A stretch of 39,101 nt of DNA, taken from the NCBI RefSeq assembly GCF_000826645.1, contig NZ_JXJP01000016.1, forward strand, positions 1 to 39,101, given 5' to 3'. A model generated the notes under the pieces. It was given only the letters and a program-made list of their open reading frames with translations. It searched no databases and was not told the origin of the DNA. This document shows, piece by piece, positions 1-6,798 of this stretch. A program made the position numbers and the translations under genes. Source of the stretch: Psychroserpens mesophilus. GTDB taxonomy: Bacteria; Bacteroidota; Bacteroidia; Flavobacteriales; Flavobacteriaceae. Every line of letters begins with the position of its first letter. Position 1 is the first letter of the stretch.

Positions 1-17
1 CCTAAACACCTAAACAC

Positions 18-1094
18 CTGTTAAGATATATACTAAATAAAACATTTTACGCATTACTCACATTATTTGGAGTAGTCACCGTTATTTTCTTCTTATTTAA
101 TGTATTACCTGGAGATCCAGCGCAAATGATGCTCGGACAAAATGAAGACAGTGCACAAATTGCTGCTGTAAAAGCCAAATACGGTTTTGATAAATCGATT
201 TCAACGCAGTATTTATACTATCTAAATGATGTGTCGCCTGTATCATTTCATTCTAAAAATAGTGAAGATTATACCCATTTAAGAGATGGAAAATATGCTG
301 CAACCTCCTTGTTTACAATTGGTAATACGACTACAGTTATCAAATTTCCATATTTAAGAGAGTCTTTTACAAAGCAAGGAAAAAAAGTATCGCAGGTTAT
401 CTCAGAAACATTGCCTAATACAGCTGTTCTTGCAGTATCTGCAATTTTTATTGCTATTGTTTTAGGGGTTTTTCTTGGCATCATTTCAGCCTTATTTAAA
501 GACCGTTGGTTAGACAAAGGCATACAAATCTTTAGTACACTTGGAATGAGTATTCCATCGTTTTTTAGTGCCATTTTATTTGCCTGGTTTTTTGGATATA
601 TTTTACATGAATACACAAATTTAGAAATGACTGGTAGTTTGTACGAGCTCGACGATTTTGGAGAACAGGTGAACATCAAATGGAAGAATCTTATCCTTCC
701 TGCTATTGTGTTGGGCATTCGTCCGTTAGCTGTTGTCATTCAGCTTATGCGAAATTCGTTATTAGAAGTGTTTAATCAGGACTATATCAGAACAGCCAGA
801 GCTAAGGGATTAAGTGAGTTTCAAATCATCACGCGCCACGCAGTGAAAAATGCATTGAATCCTGTTGTGACTGCCATTTCCGGCTGGTTTGCTTCTATGT
901 TAGCTGGAGCTGTGTTTGTAGAGTATATTTTTGGGTGGAATGGTTTAGGAAAAGAAATTGTCAATGCGCTCAACACTTTAGATTTACCTGTTATTATGGG
1001 TTCTGTGCTTGTTATTGCGCTTTTGTTTATCATTATCAATATCTTTGTAGATGTGATTTACGGATGGCTTGACCCAAAAGTGAAATTAGAATAA
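18..1094 (+). CDS. ABC transporter permease, DppB/OppB family
   Basis: Inner-membrane permease subunit of a peptide/nickel-type ABC importer, normally paired with a second permease, ATPases and a binding protein that would lie upstream of the window. The reading frame is open from a TAA at 3-5. The family N-terminus (LRYILNK, then a first membrane helix, then NVLPGDPAQ) is encoded from about 18, so the first ATG at 126 is too late: it would delete the first helix. No ATG, GTG or TTG lies between the stop and this conserved N-terminus; CTG at 18-20 is the best-placed codon. A long hydrophilic insert (about residues 55-115) precedes the BPD_transp_1 domain, as in Bacteroidota homologues. The EAA-type loop is visible (YIRTARAKGLSEFQII) and the C-terminus YGWLDPKVKLE is typical of DppB. 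Function is confident; the start is not. Confidence 0.85.
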   Translation: MLRYILNKTFYALLTLFGVVTVIFFLFNVLPGDPAQMMLGQNEDSAQIAAVKAKYGFDKSISTQYLYYLNDVSPVSFHSKNSEDYTHLRDGKYAATSLFTIGNTTTVIKFPYLRESFTKQGKKVSQVISETLPNTAVLAVSAIFIAIVLGVFLGIISALFKDRWLDKGIQIFSTLGMSIPSFFSAILFAWFFGYILHEYTNLEMTGSLYELDDFGEQVNIKWKNLILPAIVLGIRPLAVVIQLMRNSLLEVFNQDYIRTARAKGLSEFQIITRHAVKNALNPVVTAISGWFASMLAGAVFVEYIFGWNGLGKEIVNALNTLDLPVIMGSVLVIALLFIIINIFVDVIYGWLDPKVKLE

Positions 1095-1167
1095 CTAATT
1101 TATATAAAAGCAGGATTCGCAATGACAATTGCAGAGAATGGCTACGAGGTAATAACTAAAGCATTTT

Positions 1168-1656
1168 ATGAAAAGAATAATATATATAATTTTTGCTGGT
1201 CTTTGCTTTACAAGCTGTTCTAAAGACATTCAAACACAGCTTTCAGAAGACGTTTTAAATGAAGAATACATTAATTTAGAAGGAGATTCAGTGTCATTTC
1301 AAGAGATGCTTTCAGAACATAAAGGCAAACAAATTGTGATAGATGTCTGGGCTAGCTGGTGTCGAGATTGTATTTTAGGTTTACCAGAATTAAAAGCTTT
1401 GCAAGCAGAAAAATCTAATGCTGTATATCTATTTTTATCGGCCGATAGAAATATAGAAACTTGGAAACGAACTATTGAAAAGTATAACATTGAAGGAGTG
1501 CACTATTTTATGCCTAACGGAACAAAAGGTCAGTTGGGTGAGTTTATAGATATTGACTGGATTCCACGATATCTAATCGTCGATTCTGAAGGTCATATCG
1601 AATTATTTGAAGCCATAGAAGCTGATGATCCTTTAATAAGAAAAACATTAAACTAA
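1168..1656 (+). CDS. Thioredoxin-like (TlpA/ResA-type) lipoprotein
   Basis: Predicted envelope-anchored thiol-disulfide oxidoreductase of 162 residues. Residues 1-17 form a lipoprotein signal ending in the lipobox FTSC (Cys17), so the protein is probably attached to a membrane and faces the periplasm. The thioredoxin fold begins near residue 40. The redox motif is WASWCRDC, with Cys65 and Cys68; the pair inside the motif (RD) differs from the common GP/PP/EP. The cis-proline side is seen in DWIPRYLIVD near residues 131-140. It lies 73 bp after the permease and 38 bp before tpiA on the same strand, so it may be cotranscribed, although no functional link is evident. Substrate unknown. Confidence 0.8.
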   Translation: MKRIIYIIFAGLCFTSCSKDIQTQLSEDVLNEEYINLEGDSVSFQEMLSEHKGKQIVIDVWASWCRDCILGLPELKALQAEKSNAVYLFLSADRNIETWKRTIEKYNIEGVHYFMPNGTKGQLGEFIDIDWIPRYLIVDSEGHIELFEAIEADDPLIRKTLN

Positions 1657-1694
1657 GTATAACTTAAAATAAATCTGCCTCAGCAGGAAAAGAC

Positions 1695-2444
1695 ATGAGA
1701 AAACATATTGTAGCTGGAAACTGGAAAATGAATAATGGTTTAATTCAAACCGAAACACTTATTTCAGAGTTAAAACAACAAACCAAAACCTCAGATGCTG
1801 AGGTGATGATAGCACCAACATTTACCAACTTATGGCATGCTTTTGAATCGACCAGACAAGACGATATTGAAGTCATTGCACAAAATATGCACTTTGCCGA
1901 ACATGGTGCTTACACAGGAGAAATCAGTGCAGGTATGCTAAAAAGTATCGGTATCAAAACGGTTATTTTAGGTCATAGTGAACGTCGTGCCTATTTTAAT
2001 GAAACCGACGAATCTTTGGCAAAAAAAGTAAATACAGCGTTAGCACATAACATGCGTGTTATTTTTTGTTTTGGAGAAGAGCTTTCAGATCGCAAAGCAG
2101 GAAACGAAGAAACTGTTGTCGAAAATCAGATAAAAAATGCCTTGTTTCACTTAGAAGCTTCAGCTTTTAAACACATAGTATTAGCCTATGAGCCTGTTTG
2201 GGCAATTGGTACTGGAGAAACGGCGAGCCCAGAGCAGGCACAAGATATGCATGCATTCATCAGAAAAACTTTAAAGAGTAAGTATGGAGAAACTGTTGCC
2301 AATGACATGACCATCCTTTATGGTGGCAGTGTGAAACCAGGTAATGCCAAAGAGATTTTCTCTAAACCAGATGTCGATGGCGGATTGATTGGTGGAGCCG
2401 CTTTAAATGCTGAAGATTTTTATGCAATTGTAAATGCATTTTAA
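1695..2444 (+). CDS. tpiA: Triosephosphate isomerase
   Basis: Cytosolic glycolytic enzyme interconverting dihydroxyacetone phosphate and glyceraldehyde 3-phosphate. The 249-residue length is standard. All catalytic landmarks are present: Lys11 in AGNWKMN, His94 in LGHSERR, Glu166 in AYEPVWAIGTG, followed by the flexible loop, and the phosphate-binding LYGGSVKPGNA and GGLIGGAAL near the C-terminus. The ATG at 1695 gives the canonical start MRKHIVAGNWKMN. Chromosomal housekeeping gene; nothing unusual in the protein itself. It is followed by a structured intergenic element (2450-2562) rather than a simple terminator. Confidence 0.97.
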   Translation: MRKHIVAGNWKMNNGLIQTETLISELKQQTKTSDAEVMIAPTFTNLWHAFESTRQDDIEVIAQNMHFAEHGAYTGEISAGMLKSIGIKTVILGHSERRAYFNETDESLAKKVNTALAHNMRVIFCFGEELSDRKAGNEETVVENQIKNALFHLEASAFKHIVLAYEPVWAIGTGETASPEQAQDMHAFIRKTLKSKYGETVANDMTILYGGSVKPGNAKEIFSKPDVDGGLIGGAALNAEDFYAIVNAF

Positions 2445-2449
2445 AACGG

Positions 2450-2562
2450 CAATAATTTTGGCGTTACCAACCCAAGCTTAAGGCTTTGGTTGGTCGTGCT
2501 TTCACTACTCGCTCTTTTTGTTAAAAGACAAAAAGGAGCTCAAACAAACCGTTCAATCACTA
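2450..2562. repeat. Structured intergenic element bounded by GCGTTA / TAACGC
   Basis: Non-coding spacer between tpiA and prmA. It opens with GGCGTTACC and closes with CACTAACGC, so the ends are inverted copies (GCGTTA/TAACGC). Inside are two further imperfect inverted repeats: ACCAACCCAAGC with GCTTTGGTTGGT, and CTCTTTTTGT with ACAAAAAGGAG (around a TTAAAAG loop). The whole can fold into a compact multi-stem RNA or single-stranded DNA. From memory, elements with this framing occur in many flavobacterial intergenic regions, so it is probably one copy of a dispersed family; no second copy was found in this window. Confidence 0.6.
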
Positions 2563-2584
2563 ACGCAATTCTACAATTTAAATC

Positions 2585-3421
2585 ATGTCAAACACCATAT
2601 ATTTAGGATACTATTTTAAAGTAAAACCACTTCAGCCAGCTGTAGAAATTTTAATAGCCGAATTAGGTTATGCAGGTTTTGAAAGTTTTGTAGAAACAGA
2701 AGAAGGTGTCACCGCTTATATTCAAAAGGACGAATGGTATGAGACTATTCTTGATGATATTCAAATTTTAAATTCTAAAGAGTTTGAAATTTCATTTACT
2801 TCCGAAGAGATAGAGCAAACCAACTGGAATGCAGAATGGGAAAAGAATTTCAATCCGATTATTGTGGATGATCTTTGTTCTGTTCGTGCGCCATTTCATG
2901 AAAAGCCCAATACAACGTACGATATCATCATAGAACCAAAAATGAGTTTTGGAACAGGTCATCACGAAACAACACACATGATGATTCAGCATATTTTAAA
3001 GCATGAGTTTACTGATAAGTCGGTTTTAGATATGGGTTGCGGAACAGGAGTTTTGGCAATTCTTACAGAAATGAAAGGCGCAAAACCTATTGATGCCATC
3101 GACTATGACAATTGGTGTTACCTTAATAGTTTAGAAAATGTTGAACGAAACAATGCAAACCATATTACAGTAATAGAAGGTGATGCGAGCGTGTTAACAG
3201 GAAAACATTATGATATTATCATTGCTAATATTAATAGAAATATTTTATTGAATGATATGAAAACCTATACAAAAGCTTTAAATGCTAGTGGCATTCTATT
3301 TTTAAGTGGTTTTTATAATGACGATATTCCAATTATTGAAGCAGAGTGTAATAAATATGGCTTAAAACACGTTGAAACACTTGAAAGAAATAACTGGGTC
3401 GCTTTAAAGTTTCAGAAATAA
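2585..3421 (+). CDS. prmA: Ribosomal protein L11 methyltransferase
   Basis: SAM-dependent cytosolic methyltransferase expected to trimethylate ribosomal protein L11. It is 278 residues long, slightly shorter than the E. coli enzyme, as usual in Bacteroidota. The N-terminal L11-recognition domain covers about residues 1-90. The linker and catalytic domain contain the PrmA signature PKMSFGTGHHETT (118-130), SAM motif I VLDMGCGTGVLAI (147-159), an acidic residue of motif II (AIDYD), and the catalytic NxN-type motif IIANINRNIL. The ATG at 2585 directly precedes the recognisable N-terminus. It is followed by clpS after 63 bp; this gene pair is common in Flavobacteriia. Confidence 0.93.
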   Translation: MSNTIYLGYYFKVKPLQPAVEILIAELGYAGFESFVETEEGVTAYIQKDEWYETILDDIQILNSKEFEISFTSEEIEQTNWNAEWEKNFNPIIVDDLCSVRAPFHEKPNTTYDIIIEPKMSFGTGHHETTHMMIQHILKHEFTDKSVLDMGCGTGVLAILTEMKGAKPIDAIDYDNWCYLNSLENVERNNANHITVIEGDASVLTGKHYDIIIANINRNILLNDMKTYTKALNASGILFLSGFYNDDIPIIEAECNKYGLKHVETLERNNWVALKFQK

Positions 3422-3484
3422 TTTTTAAATTTATACTAATACTAACAACCAACCTCATTAAATTTTATTGCTATGCACCAAATA

Positions 3485-3760
3485 ATGAGTACCAAAGAAA
3501 AAGTAAAAGAAGACGTTCTGGTTGATACCTTAGAACAGCCTCTAAATGAGATTGTTGTGTATAATGATGATGTCAATACATTTGACCATGTCATTGACAC
3601 CTTAATCTATGCTTGTGATCACACACCTGAGCAAGCTGAACAATGTTCAATTATCGTTCATTATAAAGGACAATGTACAGTTAAAACTGGTGAGTACAAG
3701 GAATTAGAACCTAGATGCACTATGCTTTTGGAAGCTGGTTTAAGTGCTGAAATAATTTAG
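3485..3760 (+). CDS. clpS: ATP-dependent Clp protease adaptor ClpS
   Basis: Small cytosolic adaptor that delivers N-degron substrates to ClpAP/ClpCP. The ClpS core is clear: IVVYNDDVNTFDHVIDTL, with the conserved N-D-D-x-N-T-F of the substrate pocket, then the helix containing PEQAEQCSIIVHYKG with the conserved central His, and the C-terminal LEAGLSAEII. I chose the ATG at 3485 (MSTKEK), the usual flavobacterial start; an in-frame ATG at 3473 would add four residues (MHQI). Its stop overlaps, tail to tail, the stop of the convergent HMA-domain gene by 4 bp, leaving no room for a conventional terminator between them. Confidence 0.93.
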   Translation: MSTKEKVKEDVLVDTLEQPLNEIVVYNDDVNTFDHVIDTLIYACDHTPEQAEQCSIIVHYKGQCTVKTGEYKELEPRCTMLLEAGLSAEII

Positions 3761-4026
3761 TTATTTATTCTTCCAATAGCGCAACTAACAAAAGACTTAG
3801 CTTTTTTAGTAACCGGATTTGATTCGCCTTCAACAGGATAACCTAGTGTTGATAATTCTGTTATAGCCGATTCTAATTCTTTTCTATTTAAGTAGTTAAA
3901 ACTTACAGAATGTGCATCATTATCTACAATTACATTTGAGATGCCTTCTAGTTTTTCTAAACGCGTTATAATGGTATGCGCACAGCCACCACATTTTAAA
4001 TTTTGAATTTGTAATGTGCTTTCCAT
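3757..4026 (-). CDS. Heavy-metal-associated (HMA) domain protein
   Basis: Small 89-residue cytosolic protein made of one ferredoxin-like HMA domain. The metal-binding loop is LKCGGCAHT, a CxxC (Cys-Gly-Gly-Cys), instead of the classic MTCxxC. The C-terminal tail (SFVSCAIGRINN) carries one further Cys. It starts 3 bp after the stop of the MBL-rhodanese gene, so it is the last gene of the 6519-3757 transcription unit. Proteins like this usually shuttle copper or another soft metal, or bind a thiol-bound ligand; the sulfur-module context is suggestive but no substrate can be assigned. Confidence 0.8.
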   Translation of the reverse strand: MESTLQIQNLKCGGCAHTIITRLEKLEGISNVIVDNDAHSVSFNYLNRKELESAITELSTLGYPVEGESNPVTKKAKSFVSCAIGRINN

Positions 4027-4029
4027 AAT

Positions 4030-5436
4030 TTATAAAGTTGATGGACAAACAAAGTCTGTCATTGGTAAATCTGTTTTTTTAATCGCTCCAAAACCTCCAG
4101 CGACATCTACTAAGTTGTGAAATCCTCTAGCTTTCAAAATTGATGCAGCAATAACACTTCTGTAACCACCAGCACAATGGATGTGATAAGTTTTGTCTTT
4201 AGAGACTTCATTCATTTGTGTATTGATAAAATCTAAAGCAAAATGCTGTGCATTTTCTAGATGCATACTTTTAAATTCACCATCTTTTCTAACATCTAAG
4301 ATATTGACTTCACCATTTTTTACACGATCAGCAAAAGTTTCAGCAGAAATTGACTCTAAGGTGTCAATTTCTCTTCCAGAAGCAATCCATGCTTCGATAC
4401 CACCTTCTAAATATCCTAACGTATTATCATAACCAACACGAGACAAACGCGTTACTGCTTCTTTGCTTTTTCCTTCAGGAACCACTAAAAGAATAGGCTG
4501 TTTTAAATCGGTAATCAATGCACCAACCCAAGGTGCAAATTGTCCATTTAATCCAATAAATATAGAATTTGGAATATGGCCTTTGATATATTCACTTTGA
4601 GGTCTTACATCAAGGACTAAGGCTTCCTCATGATTCGCCATCGCTTCAAAATCTTCAGGACTTAAAGGTGAATTACCAGATTTTAAGACGGTTTCAAAAC
4701 TGTCGTAGCCTGTTTTATTCATCATTGCATTTTTTGCGAAATACTGTGGAGGAGGAGCAATGCCATCTAAAACTTCCTTAACAAATTCAGCTTTAGTCAT
4801 ATCTGCTCTTAACGCATAATTGGTTTTTTTCTGATCACCAATCGTTCCAACTGTTTCTTTACTTAGATTTTTTCCACAAGCAGAACCTGCACCATGCGCT
4901 GGATAAACAATTACATCATCAGCTAAAGTCATAATTTTATTACGAAGTGAATCGTATAACATACCAGCCAAATCTTCTTTTGTTAAATCAGATTTTATGG
5001 CTAAATCAGGTCGTCCAACATCACCTAAAAATAAGGTGTCTCCTGAGAATATCGCATGATTTTTTCCATTTTCATCGATGAGTAAATAGGTTGTTGATTC
5101 CAGTGTATGACCAGGTGTATGCAAGGCTTTTATTGTAATATTTCCTATTTTAAAGTCTTCATTGTCTTTGGCCGAATGAATATCATACGAAGTTTCTGCT
5201 CCAGGTCCATACACAATAGTTGCGCCTGTTTTTTTAGCTAAATCAACATGACCAGAAACGAAATCGGCATGGAAATGAGTTTCAAAAACGTATTTAATTT
5301 TTGCGTTGTTGGCATTAGCTTTATCAATATAAGCTTGTGTTTCTCTTAAAGGGTCAATGATGGCTACTTCACCTTCAGATTCAATATAATAAGCACCTTG
5401 AGCTAAACAGCCTGTATAAATTTGTTCGATTTTCAT
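4030..5436 (-). CDS. MBL-fold hydrolase with two rhodanese domains (persulfide dioxygenase-like)
   Basis: 468-residue cytosolic protein of the ETHE1-like/rhodanese fusion family, linked to oxidation or transfer of glutathione persulfide or polysulfide sulfur. Residues 1-230 form the metallo-beta-lactamase fold with the metal motif THFHADFVSGH (His54, His56, Asp58, His63), HTPGHT and FSGDTLFLGDVGRPD. Two rhodanese domains follow. The first (about 260-360) has VVPEGKS where the active Cys would be, so it appears catalytically dead. The second (about 370-460) keeps the loop CAGGYRS with Cys421. It lies downstream of two YeeE/YedE-like genes after a 107-bp gap that contains its own promoter-like sequence. 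Persulfide substrate is inferred from the family. Confidence 0.88.
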   Translation of the reverse strand: MKIEQIYTGCLAQGAYYIESEGEVAIIDPLRETQAYIDKANANNAKIKYVFETHFHADFVSGHVDLAKKTGATIVYGPGAETSYDIHSAKDNEDFKIGNITIKALHTPGHTLESTTYLLIDENGKNHAIFSGDTLFLGDVGRPDLAIKSDLTKEDLAGMLYDSLRNKIMTLADDVIVYPAHGAGSACGKNLSKETVGTIGDQKKTNYALRADMTKAEFVKEVLDGIAPPPQYFAKNAMMNKTGYDSFETVLKSGNSPLSPEDFEAMANHEEALVLDVRPQSEYIKGHIPNSIFIGLNGQFAPWVGALITDLKQPILLVVPEGKSKEAVTRLSRVGYDNTLGYLEGGIEAWIASGREIDTLESISAETFADRVKNGEVNILDVRKDGEFKSMHLENAQHFALDFINTQMNEVSKDKTYHIHCAGGYRSVIAASILKARGFHNLVDVAGGFGAIKKTDLPMTDFVCPSTL

Positions 5437-5543
5437 AATAGTTTTAATTTAAAAACGACTTCTATTACTAGTAGTGTTTTAATCAACTTAGATACAAAGT
5501 TAAGAAGTATTCTTTTTCTTTATGTAACAAATGTCACGAATTA
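5437..5543 (-). promoter_or_regulatory. Candidate promoter/operator before the MBL-rhodanese gene
   Basis: On the minus strand TAACTTTG matches the Bacteroidota -7 box (TAnnTTTG), with ATTTG about 25 bp upstream, longer than the usual 19-21 bp. At 5524-5537 the plus strand reads GTAACAAATGTCAC, an imperfect palindrome (GTAACA/TGTCAC) of the kind bound by Crp/Fnr-type regulators, and at about 5467-5475 TTACTAGTA is a second palindrome. No regulator gene for it lies in the window. Speculative. Confidence 0.35.
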
Positions 5544-5957
5544 CTAATGAGGCAGCTTATCTTTCAGAACGCCATAAATATAAGTGCCTAAAATTGCAGC
5601 CAATATGACTATAAGCATAGAAAACACACCAGTTCCAACTAAAACATACATTGGTCCAGGACATGCACCTGCTAAGGCCCAACCTAATCCGAAAAGTGTT
5701 CCTCCTAGAATATATCGAAAAACGCCTCTGTCTTTCATTGGAACATTAATTTGTTTTCCATCGACATTCTTGAATTTTAGCTGTTTTGATAACAGTAGTA
5801 AAATAATGCCTGTGATAATTGCTGTTCCGATAATTCCATACATGTGAAAGGATTCAAACTTGAACATTTCATAAATGCGATACCAGGAAACAGCTTCAGA
5901 TTTAACCAATACAATTCCGAAAATAATACCGACAACTAAAAATTTTAAAAACTTCAT
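5544..5957 (-). CDS. YeeE/YedE-type (DUF6691-like) membrane protein, small half
   Basis: 137-residue integral membrane protein with four predicted helices, the smaller partner of split YeeE/YedE (TsuA-like) sulfur-compound transporters. The signature GWALAGACPGPMYVLVGTG lies near residues 93-112 and contains the conserved Cys thought to relay thiosulfate or sulfide equivalents in this family. It begins 1 bp after the stop of the larger partner, so the two are translationally adjacent and probably act as a pair. Transport of a reduced sulfur species is inferred from the family and from the downstream MBL-rhodanese gene. Confidence 0.85.
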   Translation of the reverse strand: MKFLKFLVVGIIFGIVLVKSEAVSWYRIYEMFKFESFHMYGIIGTAIITGIILLLLSKQLKFKNVDGKQINVPMKDRGVFRYILGGTLFGLGWALAGACPGPMYVLVGTGVFSMLIVILAAILGTYIYGVLKDKLPH

Positions 5958-5958
5958 A

Positions 5959-6519
5959 TTAACTAAAGATTAAAGGGAATAGTAAGTGAATCATTATAAG
6001 TCCACCAATAAAAAAACCAATCACAGCTATTAATGAAGGTCGTTGTAAGCTACTTAGACCTGTAATGGCATGACCTGAAGTACATCCTCCTGCATATCGC
6101 GTTCCGAAGCCAACTAAAAATCCTCCAATTACTAGTATCAGCATGCCTTTAAAACTCAAAACAGCATCCCAACTGTATAGTTCGTTAGGAAGTAAGGATT
6201 GACCTGCATTTTTAAAACCTAATTGAGATAAATCTTCAATGGTTTTTGGATTTAATTCAATGTTAGTTGGAACAGACAAATATTGATGCGCGATAAAGCC
6301 TCCAATTACTGCACCAAGTACAACAGTGAGATTCCAGAGTTGAGATCTCCACTCAAAATGAAAAAATTTAACTGTTTTACCAGCTCCACCAATGGCGCAA
6401 AGTGTTCTCAGGTTAGAAGACATACCGAATGTTTTTCCGAAATAAATCAGTGAAAACATGATAAGTGCAATTAGTGGACCCGAAACGTACCAAGGCCAAG
6501 GTTGTAATAGATATTCCAT
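5959..6519 (-). CDS. YeeE/YedE-type membrane protein, large half
   Basis: Integral membrane protein of 186 residues and about five helices, the larger partner of the split YeeE/YedE pair. The family signature GFGTRYAGGCTSGHAITGLSSL, with the conserved Cys in GGCTSGH, is near residues 140-160. The open frame extends to 6687, but that would add 56 atypical residues and run into the tRNA gene; the ATG at 6519 gives a conserved start (MEYLLQPWPWYVSGPL) and sits just after a good -7 box (6536-6543). First gene of the 6519-3757 unit. Confidence 0.88.
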   Translation of the reverse strand: MEYLLQPWPWYVSGPLIALIMFSLIYFGKTFGMSSNLRTLCAIGGAGKTVKFFHFEWRSQLWNLTVVLGAVIGGFIAHQYLSVPTNIELNPKTIEDLSQLGFKNAGQSLLPNELYSWDAVLSFKGMLILVIGGFLVGFGTRYAGGCTSGHAITGLSSLQRPSLIAVIGFFIGGLIMIHLLFPLIFS

Positions 6520-6535
6520 GCTACTTAAGTTTGTG

Positions 6536-6543
6536 CAAATATA
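6536..6543 (-). promoter_or_regulatory. -7 promoter box for the YeeE/YedE operon
   Basis: Minus strand TATATTTG, a perfect TAnnTTTG, 17 bp before the chosen ATG at 6519. No clear TTTG is found at the -33 position. It supports the shorter start of the downstream gene and implies a very short leader. Confidence 0.5.
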
Positions 6544-6626
6544 TACAGAGCTTTTGATTTGATTTAAGATTTTTCTTATAAATAGTTGGCTAGAATTAGC
6601 TTTTGAGTAAATTTTGAAATAAATAG

Positions 6627-6659
6627 TTTGGATTCTTTTTAATAAAAGTTCTATATTTG
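6627..6659 (+). promoter_or_regulatory. tRNA-Arg promoter (-33 TTTG, -7 TATATTTG)
   Basis: TTTG at 6627-6630 and TATATTTG at 6652-6659 with a 21-bp spacer match the Bacteroidota housekeeping sigma consensus. The expected start of transcription is a few bases upstream of the mature tRNA 5' end at 6673. Confidence 0.7.
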
Positions 6660-6672
6660 CACCCACAAAAAC

Positions 6673-6746
6673 GGCCTCGTGGCGCAACTGAATAGCGCAC
6701 TTGATTACGGCTCAAGAGGTTACAGGTTTGAATCCTGTCGAGGTCA
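6673..6746 (+). tRNA. tRNA-Arg (anticodon ACG)
   Basis: Complete cloverleaf of 74 nt. The acceptor stem GGCCTCG pairs with CGAGGTC (6739-6745, one G-U) with discriminator A6746. The D-arm is GCGC/GCGC. The anticodon stem CTTGA/TCAAG closes the loop TTACGGC, giving anticodon ACG (A34 is presumably edited to inosine by TadA to read CGN codons). The T-arm is ACAGG-TTTGAAT-CCTGT. The 3' CCA is not encoded, as usual in this phylum. Confidence 0.95.
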
Positions 6747-6754
6747 CAAAATTA

Positions 6755-6786
6755 AAAGCAAGCAACAAAAAGTGCTTGCTTTTTTG
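6755..6786. terminator. Intrinsic terminator, probably bidirectional
   Basis: Perfect 9-bp stem AAGCAAGCA/TGCTTGCTT with an 8-nt loop, followed on the plus strand by a T tract (terminating the tRNA). On the minus strand the same hairpin is followed by TTTTAATTTT, so it can also end the serine hydrolase transcript whose stop codon is at 6799. Confidence 0.85.
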
Positions 6787-6798
6787 TTTTCTGAGACT

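Noticed and set aside
6520-6687. Longer N-terminus for the large YeeE/YedE protein
   Set aside because: The extension runs into the tRNA-Arg gene, has no family similarity, and skips the -7 box placed before ATG 6519.
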